A DNA stretch of 64,000 nt, taken from assembly GCF_051652165.1 (NCBI RefSeq), contig NZ_JBOFTR010000004.1, forward strand, positions 124,001 to 188,000, in the 5' to 3' direction. Position 1 is the first letter of the stretch. Each line of letters starts with the position of its first letter. The notes under the pieces were generated by a model. It was not told where the DNA came from. It did no database searches and saw only the letters and a list, made by a program, of their open reading frames with translations. This stretch comes from Plesiomonas sp051652165. GTDB taxonomy: Bacteria; Pseudomonadota; Gammaproteobacteria; Enterobacterales; CAMTGL01. Both the position numbers and the translations under genes were made by a program. This document shows, piece by piece, positions 26,646 through 35,917 of the stretch.

Positions 26646-26698
26646 GGGTTTAACTGTATTTCACTGTTTTTAAATGAGATGTGACATTTTGCAGGTAA

Positions 26699-27280
26699 TT
26701 ATGTGATTTGTTGTACGAAACTACGCAATATGGCTGCAGTTGCACCCCAGATGATTTTTTGATTTACCGCAATAGCATAAACAGAGTGCGGTACTCTGTT
26801 TTGTTGGTGCACCACTTGCCATTCGCGATACTCAGAGAGAGCCAGAAAATTGGCCAGTGGTAACTCAAAAATGTCACGGACTTCATCAGTATCGGCATGT
26901 AACACAAACTCTGGTTGTACCAGACCAATCACCGGCGTTACAGAGTAACCACTAACGGTACTGATCGTTGGCAGTGTACCCCAAATCTGGATATGATCAG
27001 CGGTAATACCAATCTCCTCTTGCGTTTCTCGTAGTGCCGTAGTAATCAGTGAGCAATCACTCGGCTCTTTGCGCCCACCTGGAAAGGCAATTTGTCCGGC
27101 ATGATGGCGAAGATGCAGTGCCCGCTGTGTTAACAGTAATTGCGGTTCTAAGCGGTTAACCAACGGAATTAACACCGCAGCAGCATGCATAGACGTTGTA
27201 TTATTTAGTGTAGATAATATTGGGTTTACTGCTGCTTGAAGCAGAAAACGCGTATGTATCTTTGCCAGCATGGGGTTCAT
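26699..27280 (-). CDS. nudL: Nudix hydrolase NudL (YeaB)
   Basis: NudL is a Nudix pyrophosphohydrolase; homologues have been linked to CoA-type substrates, but activity here is inferred. The 193-residue protein contains a complete Nudix box, GGRKEPSDCSLITTALRETQ followed by EEIGI, and the preceding family motif RHHAGQIAFPGG. VTPVIGLVQP is conserved with E. coli YeaB (192 residues). Its ATG overlaps the pabB stop (ATGA), so the two are translationally coupled, as in E. coli. Confidence 0.88.
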   Translation of the reverse strand: MNPMLAKIHTRFLLQAAVNPILSTLNNTTSMHAAAVLIPLVNRLEPQLLLTQRALHLRHHAGQIAFPGGRKEPSDCSLITTALRETQEEIGITADHIQIWGTLPTISTVSGYSVTPVIGLVQPEFVLHADTDEVRDIFELPLANFLALSEYREWQVVHQQNRVPHSVYAIAVNQKIIWGATAAILRSFVQQIT

Positions 27281-28740
27281 GTTGTTTCAGCCAATATAGG
27301 TAGAATACGGCCAACTTTATCCAGTGTCTCTTGATACTCATCATCAGCACAACTGTCTGCGACAATGCCACCGCCGGCCCAACAGTGCAATTTGCCCTGA
27401 TTTGCAACTAATGTACGAATAGTAATACTTGTATCCATTCGCCCACAGCAGCTTAAATAGCCAATACTGCCACAGTAAAAACTGCGTCGCTGTGGTTCAA
27501 GCTCATCAATAATCTGCATTGCACGTATTTTAGGTGCACCCGTGATCGAACCACCTGGAAAACACGCGCGCAATAAATCAGTATTGCGTTGTGTTTCTTC
27601 GAGCTCGGCCTGCACAGTACTGACTAAATGGTGTACCGCAGGAAAACTCTCAATCACAAACAGTTCAGGCACGGTAACACTGCCTGCTTTTGCTACACGG
27701 CCAATATCATTGCGCATCAAATCAACAATCATCAAATTTTCTGATTGATCCTTTTCTGACATAGCCAGAGCGGCTGCTTCTGCTCGATCTAAAATAGGAT
27801 CTGTGTTGCGCGGGCGCGTGCCCTTTATTGGGCGAGTGACCACTTTTGTACCCGAAACAGCCAAAAACCGTTCGGGGGATACACTGAGAAGAGCGCCTTG
27901 CTTTAAACGGATAAATGCAGAGAACGGGGCTTGGTTATGCTGGTTTAAGCGTAAAAAAGCCTCCCACTCACTGCCGGTATACGGCGCACTAAAACGTTGT
28001 GCTAAATTAACCTGATAACAATCACCAGCAGCTAAATAGGCTTGTACTGCATCAAATTTTCGCTGATATTCAGCCCGTGTCATATTGGCTTGCCAGTCAG
28101 CGGTGAGTGCAAATGTTTCAGCTATGGTGGTTAAAGAGAGGGAGGATGCCTGGTTTTGCTGGCATTTTGTTTGCTTTAATAACCACTGATAACGAGCCTG
28201 TACATCTTGGTGACTAAATAGCGTCAATGTTTGTTGCAGATGATCGGCAATCAGTGCCCAGTCATAAATACCCACTGCCATATCAGGCAGTGTCATCTCT
28301 GCGTCATCGTTTTTCGACAATATCTCGAAACGGCGACCTAAATCATACGAAAAAGCGCCTACCGCCCCCCCTAAAAAAGGCAGTGTCGGATGACTTTTTA
28401 GCTTAGGTAAACAACGTTGCTGAATATCGTCGAGCACCTGTAACGGATCATCACAGTGTACTGATTGCTGATTATTCATCTCAACAACAGTGTCATTACC
28501 GTAAGTTTCCAACGTAGCCAACGGGTCAGCCACCAAAATATCGTAACGATTATGTTGGTGTGTTGAATGGCCAGAAGTGAGCAGCATTGCCCACGGCAGA
28601 GTGGCAAGTGGCGCAAACAGAGTTAACACACACTCTGTGTGGTATTCCAATGCTAAACATGCGGGAAAGCGGTTGTTATTTATAAACATCTTAGATTTGT
28701 GATAACAGATTAATCGGTGTGTGAATACGCGCATAGTCAT
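27277..28740 (-). CDS. pabB: Aminodeoxychorismate synthase component I
   Basis: PabB converts chorismate to 4-amino-4-deoxychorismate for folate synthesis, using ammonia supplied by PabA. The chorismate-binding core is clear: QVNLAQRF, FSAFIRLKQGALLSVSPERF, the lysine-containing TRPIKGTRPR, LMIVDLMRNDIGRV and PGGSITGAPKIRAM. PIKGT, with lysine where TrpE has alanine (PIAGT), separates PabB from TrpE. From the first ATG it has 487 residues, about 34 more than E. coli. An internal ATG at 28689 would give an N terminus closer in length, so the start is uncertain. nudL follows with an overlap. Confidence 0.93.
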   Translation of the reverse strand: MTMRVFTHRLICYHKSKMFINNNRFPACLALEYHTECVLTLFAPLATLPWAMLLTSGHSTHQHNRYDILVADPLATLETYGNDTVVEMNNQQSVHCDDPLQVLDDIQQRCLPKLKSHPTLPFLGGAVGAFSYDLGRRFEILSKNDDAEMTLPDMAVGIYDWALIADHLQQTLTLFSHQDVQARYQWLLKQTKCQQNQASSLSLTTIAETFALTADWQANMTRAEYQRKFDAVQAYLAAGDCYQVNLAQRFSAPYTGSEWEAFLRLNQHNQAPFSAFIRLKQGALLSVSPERFLAVSGTKVVTRPIKGTRPRNTDPILDRAEAAALAMSEKDQSENLMIVDLMRNDIGRVAKAGSVTVPELFVIESFPAVHHLVSTVQAELEETQRNTDLLRACFPGGSITGAPKIRAMQIIDELEPQRRSFYCGSIGYLSCCGRMDTSITIRTLVANQGKLHCWAGGGIVADSCADDEYQETLDKVGRILPILAETT

Positions 28741-28880
28741 GCTAGAAAGCTGAGAGTATCATAGCTTTGCGTTATAGGGGATCGATACGATAAGGATGTT
28801 GCATTATCTCTCTACGCGTTCCATTTCGTATCTCTGCCCTTGCTTACTTTGGAAGCCTAAAATTATAAGAGGATCGACCG

Positions 28881-30401
28881 ATGACTCTCATCCGTAAAGA
28901 TGACCTCATTGATAGCATCGCAGATGCGCTACAATATATTTCTTATTACCACCCGCTTGATTTTATTCAGGCAATGGAAACGGCATATCACAAAGAGCAA
29001 AATCAGGCAGCCAAGGATGCAATTGCCCAGATTTTGATCAACTCGCGCATGTGTGCTGAAGGGCATCGTCCGATTTGCCAAGATACTGGTATTGTCACCT
29101 GTTTTGTTAAAATTGGTATGCAAGTGCAGTGGGATACTGACGATACCGTGCAAGAAATGGTAGATGAAGGTGTGCGCCGTGCTTATACTTTTACAGAGAA
29201 TACCTTGCGCGCCTCCGTTGTCGCTGATCCGGCGGGTACCCGTAAAAATACCAAGGACAATACCCCAGCAGTGGTTCACATTGAAATGGTTAAAGGTAAT
29301 ACCGTTGAAGTTTCAATTGCCGCGAAGGGCGGTGGTTCAGAAAATAAATCAAAAATGGTGATGCTCAACCCATCAGATGATATTGCTGAATGGGTTGAAA
29401 AAACACTGCCAACTATGGGGGCAGGCTGGTGCCCACCGGGTATGCTGGGTATTGGTATTGGTGGCACAGCAGAAAAAGCCGCTGTTATGGCAAAAGAAGC
29501 CTTAATGGAAAGCTGTGATATTCAAGCATTAATCGAACGTGGTGCACAGACTACCGAAGAGAAACTGCGCCTTGATATTTATCAGCGTGCTAACCGTTTA
29601 GGCATTGGTGCACAAGGGCTTGGCGGATTAACCACTGTACTTGATGTCAAAATTAAGAGTGCCCCAACCCATGCAGCGTCTAAACCAGTGGTAATGATCC
29701 CCAATTGTGCTGCAACCCGCCATATTCACTTTACCCTTGATGGTTCGGGAGCCGCAGAGTTGACACCGCCTTCACTCGACCAGTGGCCGAAGATTACTTG
29801 GGAAGCGGGTGAAAATGTGCGCCGAGTCAATCTTGATACCGTCACCCCTGCAGAGATCCAGCAGTGGGCAGTGGGTGAAACTGTACTGTTATCGGGCAAA
29901 ATGTTAACAGGGCGAGATGCTGCACATAAGCGTATTTACGATATGCTAAATAGTGGTCAGAGCTTGCCCGATGGCGTTGATTTTAATAACCGCTTTATTT
30001 ACTACGTAGGCCCTGTTGATCCGGTTGGAGATGAAGTGGTTGGTCCTGCAGGCCCGACAACCTCAACACGCATGGATAAATTTACTGAGATGATGCTAGG
30101 TGAAACTGGGTTAATTGGCATGATCGGTAAGTCAGAGCGTGGCCCCGCGGCAATAGAGAGCATCAAAAAGCATAAAGCGGTGTATTTGATGGCTGTTGGT
30201 GGTGCGGCTTATCTGGTGGCGAAAGCCATTAAAAAGTCACGTGTGGTCGCTTTTGCTGATTTAGGGATGGAAGCGATTTACGAATTTGATGTAAAAGATA
30301 TGCCCGTTACCGTGGCTGTAGACAGCCGCGGCGCAAATGTACACCAGATAGGGCCTGATATCTGGAAAGTAAAAATTGCCGAACTTGAGATGCAAAAATA
30401 A
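28881..30401 (+). CDS. fumA: Class I (iron-sulfur) fumarate hydratase
   Basis: This [4Fe-4S] enzyme interconverts fumarate and malate in the TCA cycle. The 506-residue protein is shorter than E. coli FumA/FumB (548) and matches the shorter single-chain class I form. Cluster-binding cysteines are expected in RPICQDTGIVTCFVK, GAGWCPPGMLGIGIG and MIPNCAATRHIHF. The C-terminal swivel domain shows GKMLTGRDAAHKRI and VGPAGPTTSTRMDKF. A GGA ribosome site precedes the ATG, and a strong terminator follows. The FumA/FumB distinction cannot be made from sequence alone, so the symbol is by family. Confidence 0.9.
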   Translation: MTLIRKDDLIDSIADALQYISYYHPLDFIQAMETAYHKEQNQAAKDAIAQILINSRMCAEGHRPICQDTGIVTCFVKIGMQVQWDTDDTVQEMVDEGVRRAYTFTENTLRASVVADPAGTRKNTKDNTPAVVHIEMVKGNTVEVSIAAKGGGSENKSKMVMLNPSDDIAEWVEKTLPTMGAGWCPPGMLGIGIGGTAEKAAVMAKEALMESCDIQALIERGAQTTEEKLRLDIYQRANRLGIGAQGLGGLTTVLDVKIKSAPTHAASKPVVMIPNCAATRHIHFTLDGSGAAELTPPSLDQWPKITWEAGENVRRVNLDTVTPAEIQQWAVGETVLLSGKMLTGRDAAHKRIYDMLNSGQSLPDGVDFNNRFIYYVGPVDPVGDEVVGPAGPTTSTRMDKFTEMMLGETGLIGMIGKSERGPAAIESIKKHKAVYLMAVGGAAYLVAKAIKKSRVVAFADLGMEAIYEFDVKDMPVTVAVDSRGANVHQIGPDIWKVKIAELEMQK

Positions 30402-30457
30402 GTGAAATTAGGCTGTTCTTAGTCTCAGCTTTTACATATTTAGCCTTGGTTTTGACA

Positions 30458-30481
30458 AAAAAGGAGCTTCGGCTCCTTTTT
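30458..30481 (+). terminator. Intrinsic terminator after fumarase
   Basis: Perfect 10-bp stem AAAAAGGAGC / GCTCCTTTTT closed by the stable TTCG tetraloop. Confidence 0.93.
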
Positions 30482-30645
30482 GTTTTGGTATACGGTATTT
30501 CTCTGCATATATTGCCACGCCTGCTTTATACTCGATGCCCCTTATCGTCGATAACCTTTCTCGGTATGAAAAGGGCAACACCGTGCAAGATTGAATCAAT
30601 TTACTCGGTAAATTTTATTGTGAAGTTTAATAAGGAGTCACTCTG

Positions 30646-31032
30646 ATGAGTCTGCCCGCATTATCACACGCAGAACAGCAAGAAGCCGTTGAGAAAATCC
30701 ATCAACTGATGGCGCAAGGCTTATCAAGTGGTCAGGCGATAGCACAAGTTGCCGCAGAGATCCGTGACGCAAAACAGGGGCAAACCGTTCCTGTGATGTT
30801 TGATGATGAGGATGACGATGACTCTGCAGTATCAGAAGCGGATACAGATCATGACGGCTATGATGAAAATGATCATGATGTAGATGAAGACGATGATACC
30901 CAGCAGGATGATGATCGTTATGACGTTGACCCACGTGCACCACGCCGCCGTAGCAAGCAAAATGATGAAAATCGCCATTATGACGAGTATGACAGTGATA
31001 ATGACAACGATAACGATGATCAGTATTACTAA
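30646..31032 (+). CDS. yoaH: YoaH (UPF0181) protein with long acidic tail
   Basis: The first 52 or so residues match E. coli YoaH: LSHAEQQEAVEKIHQLMAQG followed by LSSGQAIAQVAAEIR. The E. coli protein stops at 59 residues. This one runs to 128 with a strongly acidic, low-complexity C-terminal part made of Asp, Glu, Asn, His and Tyr, and a short basic patch RAPRRRSKQ. The tail is probably disordered. Function of UPF0181 is unknown. GGAG precedes the ATG. In E. coli yoaH is the divergent neighbour of pabB; here the fumarase gene lies between them. Confidence 0.82.
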   Translation: MSLPALSHAEQQEAVEKIHQLMAQGLSSGQAIAQVAAEIRDAKQGQTVPVMFDDEDDDDSAVSEADTDHDGYDENDHDVDEDDDTQQDDDRYDVDPRAPRRRSKQNDENRHYDEYDSDNDNDNDDQYY

Positions 31033-31135
31033 ATCAGGCCTGATTTTATGAGAGTGCTGAACCTAAATGTAAGGTGAAAGCGCACAGCAAAGCTAGTGAG
31101 TGGTCAACAAACATCATCAGTAGTACCACAAATAA

Positions 31136-31190
31136 AAAAAGCACTTTAACGATATACCGTGAATAACGCGGATACCGTAAAGCGCTTTTT
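31136..31190. terminator. Bidirectional terminator between yoaH and adeP
   Basis: A long imperfect stem: AAAAAGC, CTTTA and CG on the left pair with CG, TAAAG and GCTTTTT on the right, with one mismatch and one bulge. It separates two convergent genes. Confidence 0.75.
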
Positions 31191-31283
31191 CATTTTTTCA
31201 TCAGCAAAATTAGGTTGTTATCTGTACAGTGCCTCTGTTGCCGTTAGCATTAACCTTGCGGCAACTGGCTGATATTGCGGATA

Positions 31284-32618
31284 TTAATGTGCATCTACCC
31301 AGATAAATTTAATCAGAAATAGCAATGCAACGGCCACAACACACGGATTTAGCTCTTTCCAGCGGCCTGTACCTGCTTTTAATACACAGTAAGAGATAAA
31401 GCCAGTTGCAATACCTTCGGTGATTGAGAAGCTAAACGGCATCATAATGGTGGTAATAAACGTAGGTGCAGCTTCGGTTAGATCATCCCATTTCACTTTT
31501 GCCAAATCAGCCGCCATCAATACACCAACATAAATCAGCGCACCCGCTGCAGCATAAGCAGGTACCATTGCCGCAAGTGGTGAGAAGAAAATAGCCAGTA
31601 AGAATAAAATACCCACAACAATTGCAGTTAAGCCAGTACGCCCGCCAACGGAAACACCCGCAGAGCTTTCAATAAATGCGGTAACTGACGATGTGCCCAT
31701 AAATGCACCGCCGACAGAGCTGATGCTGTCAACGTATAGGGCTTTTTGCATGTTCGGAAAACGGCCTTTTTCATCAGCTAATCCGGCTTTGTTGGTTACA
31801 CCAATTAGAGTACCGGAAGAGTCAAACAGATTGACCAGCATAAATGAGAAGATAATTCCTGCTAAACCAATATCGAGGGAGTTCATTAACTCTAACTGGC
31901 CGAATACGGGCATAACACTGGGAGGCAGAGAGACTAACCCTTGAAATTTGACATCACCAAACAGCATACCCAATAGGGTAGTGACAACCATAGAGATAAG
32001 CACAGCAGAATAAACGCCACGCGCGGCTAAAATGACAATCAAGAAAAAGCCTAATGCACCGAGTACACAAGGTAGAGAGGTTAAATCACCTACCGTCACC
32101 ATAGTGGCAGGGTTAGCAACAACAATGCCGGCATTATGCAAGCCGAGTAGTGCAATTAACAGACCAATACCACTGGTAATACCAATACGTAAGCTGATAG
32201 GAATATTTGAAATGAGCCAGTAACGAACACGAAATACGGTCAGCAACAATAAGCCTACTGCACCCCAAAAAATCGTCCCCATACCGATTTGCCATGAATA
32301 GCCCATACCTACAACAACCACAAATGCAAAGAAGGCGTTCAGCCCCATAGCAGGAGCAAGTGCAATAGGTAAATTAGCAAACAGCCCCATCAGAATACTA
32401 CCTACAGCAGCGATAAGACAGGTGGTTACGAATACAGCTTGTGTATCCATTCCTGCATTTGACAAAATCTGCGGGTTAATGAAGATGATATACACCATGG
32501 TCAGGAAAGTGGTGATCCCCGCGACCAACTCTTTTTTAGGGTTCGTGCCGTGTGCTTTCAACTTGAAGAGTTTTTCTAACAAGCCATCTTTTATTGAAGT
32601 ATTCACGTCAGTATTCAT
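31284..32618 (-). CDS. adeP: Adenine permease (NCS2/AzgA family)
   Basis: The 444-residue protein is very close to E. coli AdeP/YieG (445), a high-affinity proton-driven adenine importer. The conserved FKLKAHGTNPKKELVAGITT start is present. NPQILSNAGMD, APAMGLNAFFAF, NLFDSSGTLIGVTNKAGL and GTSSVTAFIESSAGVS are the substrate-site blocks of the AzgA group. About twelve to fourteen membrane segments are expected. A neighbouring relative, PurP, is the main alternative, but the ending KFIWVDAH fits YieG better. The 508-base upstream region contains a long inverted repeat but no PurR box that I can recognise. Confidence 0.9.
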   Translation of the reverse strand: MNTDVNTSIKDGLLEKLFKLKAHGTNPKKELVAGITTFLTMVYIIFINPQILSNAGMDTQAVFVTTCLIAAVGSILMGLFANLPIALAPAMGLNAFFAFVVVVGMGYSWQIGMGTIFWGAVGLLLLTVFRVRYWLISNIPISLRIGITSGIGLLIALLGLHNAGIVVANPATMVTVGDLTSLPCVLGALGFFLIVILAARGVYSAVLISMVVTTLLGMLFGDVKFQGLVSLPPSVMPVFGQLELMNSLDIGLAGIIFSFMLVNLFDSSGTLIGVTNKAGLADEKGRFPNMQKALYVDSISSVGGAFMGTSSVTAFIESSAGVSVGGRTGLTAIVVGILFLLAIFFSPLAAMVPAYAAAGALIYVGVLMAADLAKVKWDDLTEAAPTFITTIMMPFSFSITEGIATGFISYCVLKAGTGRWKELNPCVVAVALLFLIKFIWVDAH

Positions 32619-33126
32619 TGCTCAGTCTTAATCAAAGTGAAATAGAGATCAGGATTACGCTGTATTCTCTGGGGTGAGCGGTGTAATGGGGCAGAGTCTA
32701 ACGAACATCACACTTTATGTATTTTTACATAAAAATGTGAAGTGACATAGTTTCCAGTAGGCTCTTTTCTTTCTTGTTGAGGGCTTAAAGAGATAATTTT
32801 GCTAATTTTGTGCAACTACATAGCGGTTTATTTGTGCTATCACGCATTATGATACAGATTGCGGTGGTTAGTTAAGCCTTAATCTGAGCGTGTATACCTT
32901 GTGAGCTGATAAAAAATAATCAGTGCTATTTAAGATTCTCTATTTGGGTTGCTCTTGCGTAACAAAAAACAATACAACAACACAGGCTAAAGGGATTTTT
33001 TATTACTTGCTAGAGCTAAGAACGCTGGCAGAGTATCATTATCAACGATACAGTTATTTCAGTAATGGTTTTAGCCGTATAAAAATATACGTCTGAAAAG
33101 GTGCACATAAAACATAGGAAAGCATA
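32619..33126. other. Divergent intergenic region with a long A/T inverted repeat
   Basis: No gene is supported here. TCACA-C-TTTATGTA (32709-32721) pairs with TACATAAA-AA-TGTGA (32726-32740) across a TTTT loop, making a near-perfect hairpin about 90-120 bases upstream of adeP. It may be an operator or a leader structure. The rest is A/T-rich spacer for the two promoters. Confidence 0.45.
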
Positions 33127-33516
33127 ATGTCTGAAGAGTGGGTCACGATTGATAGCATAGCACGGCAAAAAAAAGCCGATGTTCTTATGATCACTTTTTT
33201 CAGCCCAGATGATTCAGAGCTGGATGCGTTTGATTATAAAAATGATGAATTACGCATTAAAACATTGGCATGGTTAGATAAAAATAGCATTGGATATCGT
33301 GAATGTTTTGATTTATGGCCAGATAATGATGCTGATGTGCCCTATCTTGGTGAATTATTCATTGATGTGACAGTAGATGAAAATAACGCACTTTATCAAG
33401 AGGTAGTGCATAAATTTGAGCATGAAGATGGTAGTAGCCGTTACCCAGGGGTGAGTTTGTTTATTATTCCGTTAACACTGGCAAGTAAATATAAGCACCG
33501 TGATACAGCAAAATAA
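33127..33516 (+). CDS. Hypothetical acidic soluble protein
   Basis: I do not recognise this 129-residue protein. It has no signal peptide or membrane segment, is acidic, and shows alternating hydrophobic stretches (DVLMITFFSPDD, LGELFIDVTVDE, GVSLFIIPLTLASKY) that suggest a small alpha/beta fold. An AGGAAAG ribosome site before the ATG and a strong shared terminator downstream support it as a real gene. It is transcribed alone, divergent from adeP and convergent with pykF. Its acidic, ligand-poor sequence gives no hint of catalysis. Confidence 0.65.
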   Translation: MSEEWVTIDSIARQKKADVLMITFFSPDDSELDAFDYKNDELRIKTLAWLDKNSIGYRECFDLWPDNDADVPYLGELFIDVTVDENNALYQEVVHKFEHEDGSSRYPGVSLFIIPLTLASKYKHRDTAK

Positions 33517-33581
33517 TCAGCGTAGCTATTTATAAGTGTGGTTATTTACAGATGCAGAGTAAACGATAAAAAACAGATAAT

Positions 33582-33625
33582 AAAAAAGGCGTGCTTCCAA
33601 TATCATGGTGAGGCATGCCTTTTTT
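33582..33625. terminator. Bidirectional terminator between the hypothetical gene and pykF
   Basis: AAAAAAGGCGTGC (33582-33594) pairs with GCATGCCTTTTTT (33613-33625), 13 bp with one G:U, and gives U tracts in both directions. A second hairpin, GCCCTGTA / TACAGGGC (33702-33730), lies right after the pykF stop. Confidence 0.88.
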
Positions 33626-33740
33626 GATCTTGTAGTACAGGCTGTATTTTACTGTTTTAAATGAGTTTTACGGTTGCTCAATGCGTTAGTAAATCTCAAG
33701 AGCCCTGTACATATTTTTTGCATACAGGGCAAAACAGTTA

Positions 33741-35153
33741 TTACAGAACGTGAACTGATGATGTATTGGTTGTGCCGCTCGGTACTAATGCACCTGATAC
33801 CATCACAACAATTTCACCTTTCTCACCTAAACCAGAAGCAAGAGCGGCTTCCTTACCTAAACGATAGAAATCGTCAGTCGAGGCAATAACAGGAACAATC
33901 AGTGGTGTAATACCTTTGCTAAGAATAAGCTGCTGTGCAGTTTTCTCATTGGTGGTGAGTGCCAGAATATTCGCTTGCGGGAAGTATTTACGGACTGATT
34001 TTGCTGATTTACCCCCTTCCGTTGCTACAACAATCAGAGGGGCTTGCAGTTTCTCAGCAGTTTCAACTGCACCTTTACATACCGCTTCGGTAATCCGTAA
34101 TTTAGCACTGTCATTTGCGGCAGACAGATTACTTGGCATTACACGATCAGTACGCTCACAAATGGTTGCCATGATAGACACAGCTTCCAGTGGATACTTA
34201 CCTTTGGCACTTTCACCTGATAGCATCACAGCATCCGTGCCATCAAGGATAGCATTCGCTACGTCACCGGCTTCTGCGCGGGTAGGGCGCGGATTCTTGA
34301 TCATAGAATCAAGCATTTGCGTTGCTGTAATAACCACTTTACGCGCACGGTTACATTTTTGAATCATCATTTTCTGTGCGAAGATAACTTCTTCTACTGG
34401 GATCTCAACACCCAAGTCGCCACGAGCAACCATGATGCCGTCAGAGGCTTCTAAAATTTCATCAAAATTATCTAAACCTTCTTGGTTTTCAATTTTAGAG
34501 ATAATCTGAATTTTTTCTCCGCCATGGGCTTTTAGGTGTTCACGGATAGCAAGCACATCATCACGCTTACGGATAAATGATGCAGCAACAAAATCAACAC
34601 CTTGCTCACAACCAAAGATCAGGTCGTGCTTATCTTTTTCGGCCAATGCTGGCAGTTGGATAGAAACGCCAGGCAGATTAACACCTTTGTTCTCACCCAG
34701 ATCGCCACTATTCAGAACAGTACAGATAACGCTGTTTTCAGTAACAGCGGTAACTTTCATACCAATGAGGCCATCATCAACCAGAACGGTATCACCTGCT
34801 TTCAGATCTTGCGCAAAACCTTCATACGTTACTGCAACACAACTGTTATTACCAATCACAGTTTTGTCTGTAGTGAAGGTAAATGTTTGGCCTGCAACCA
34901 GAGAAACATCGTTACCACCTTCAAGTTTAATGGTACGAATTTCTGGGCCTTTAGTGTCGAGTAAAATAGCCGCATGTTTACCGGTTTCTGCCATCACTGC
35001 ACGCAGATTCAGAATACGATTACCATGCTCTTCATAATCACCGTGCGAGAAGTTTAGGCGCATTACGTTCATGCCGCTATCTAGCAACTTGCCTAACATC
35101 TCTTTAGATTCAGTTTTTGGGCCGATAGTACAAACGATTTTGGTTTTTTTCAT
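33741..35153 (-). CDS. pykF: Pyruvate kinase I
   Basis: Pyruvate kinase makes ATP and pyruvate from phosphoenolpyruvate and ADP. The 470-residue protein has exactly the length of E. coli PykF, the fructose-1,6-bisphosphate-activated isozyme. It shares the start KKTKIVCTIGPKTES. Motifs include MNVMRLNFSHG, LLDTKGPEIRT, IISKIENQEG with the catalytic lysine, and DGIMVARGDLGVE. The effector domain ends VSGALVPSGTTNTSSVHVL. No ribosome site is obvious before the ATG. The best promoter, with a Cra box, lies over 600 bases upstream. Cra repression of pykF is known in E. coli. Confidence 0.97.
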   Translation of the reverse strand: MKKTKIVCTIGPKTESKEMLGKLLDSGMNVMRLNFSHGDYEEHGNRILNLRAVMAETGKHAAILLDTKGPEIRTIKLEGGNDVSLVAGQTFTFTTDKTVIGNNSCVAVTYEGFAQDLKAGDTVLVDDGLIGMKVTAVTENSVICTVLNSGDLGENKGVNLPGVSIQLPALAEKDKHDLIFGCEQGVDFVAASFIRKRDDVLAIREHLKAHGGEKIQIISKIENQEGLDNFDEILEASDGIMVARGDLGVEIPVEEVIFAQKMMIQKCNRARKVVITATQMLDSMIKNPRPTRAEAGDVANAILDGTDAVMLSGESAKGKYPLEAVSIMATICERTDRVMPSNLSAANDSAKLRITEAVCKGAVETAEKLQAPLIVVATEGGKSAKSVRKYFPQANILALTTNEKTAQQLILSKGITPLIVPVIASTDDFYRLGKEAALASGLGEKGEIVVMVSGALVPSGTTNTSSVHVL

Positions 35154-35770
35154 GATTAAATTATCTGCAACGAGTAATGAATAAATTTGGGTGACCAGTC
35201 AGCAAATAAAAGCTGTACTGCTGGCATACAGAGCGTAGTAATAACGCAATAACACAGTAAAAATATGAAAATATTGTGGAGGTTGTTCTATTTAGGCGTG
35301 AAAGTTGGAGTGTTAACGCAAAAAAAGCATGCATGAACAGAGAATATTTATTTTTTTTCAGCAAGAGGGTTACGTGGGAAGCACGTGTACCTCGGTATAA
35401 CGTTGGTTGTAAATTACCGAAAAAATTAATCATATAAAATAAATCATATTCCTAAATAGATAATGCCAATGGCGGTCTATCACACGCTAATCTAATGGTT
35501 CTTTGTTGTTACTGGTTTGTAACCATGATACATGGCGCGAATATGTTGTCTTTATGGGGTATTGAACCGCGAAATACGCAACATTTTTCTGTTTAGCATG
35601 ATCATCAATTAGCGTGTTTATCAGCAAATAGGGTATTCAGTACCCACGTCATTCATCATATGTGTGATTAATTAGCTCTGTTTTTATGCATGAAAAACCA
35701 AAATAAAGGCTGTTTATCACGTAATGAATGTGCGGTTGAAAATATAGATATAGGTCACATTCAATCTTAT
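35154..35770 (-). other. Long presumed 5' leader of pykF
   Basis: About 615 A/T-rich bases separate the likely pykF transcription start from its ATG. I see no convincing gene inside. If transcribed from the promoter at 35778-35805, the RNA would begin with a GTCACA/TGTGAC hairpin (35776-35754). A further small hairpin is ACGTG-cttcc-CACGT. A second promoter nearer the gene cannot be excluded. Confidence 0.4.
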
Positions 35771-35777
35771 TGTGACT

Positions 35778-35824
35778 ATTATAGGCAGGAAAACGTGATT
35801 TTCAAGCGATCTGAATCGATTCAG
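35778..35824 (-). promoter_or_regulatory. pykF promoter with perfect Cra (FruR) box
   Basis: On the minus strand CTGAATCGATTCAG (35824-35811) is a perfect palindrome that fits the Cra consensus. It is followed by TTGAAA (35805-35800), a 16-base spacer and a consensus TATAAT (35783-35778). A second half-site, TGAATCA, lies a few bases further upstream. Confidence 0.72.
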
Positions 35825-35917
35825 TAAGGTAACTGAATCAACTGCTTTTATTTACACCGCAAAAAAAATCATTATGCAAATGTATTCGATTGCCTTCACA
35901 AAATAGAGGTCATCTGC

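Noticed and set aside
35161..35433. 90-codon frame in the pykF leader
   Set aside because: Composition is random-like, the start lacks a ribosome site and it ends right before pykF; not distinguishable from chance.
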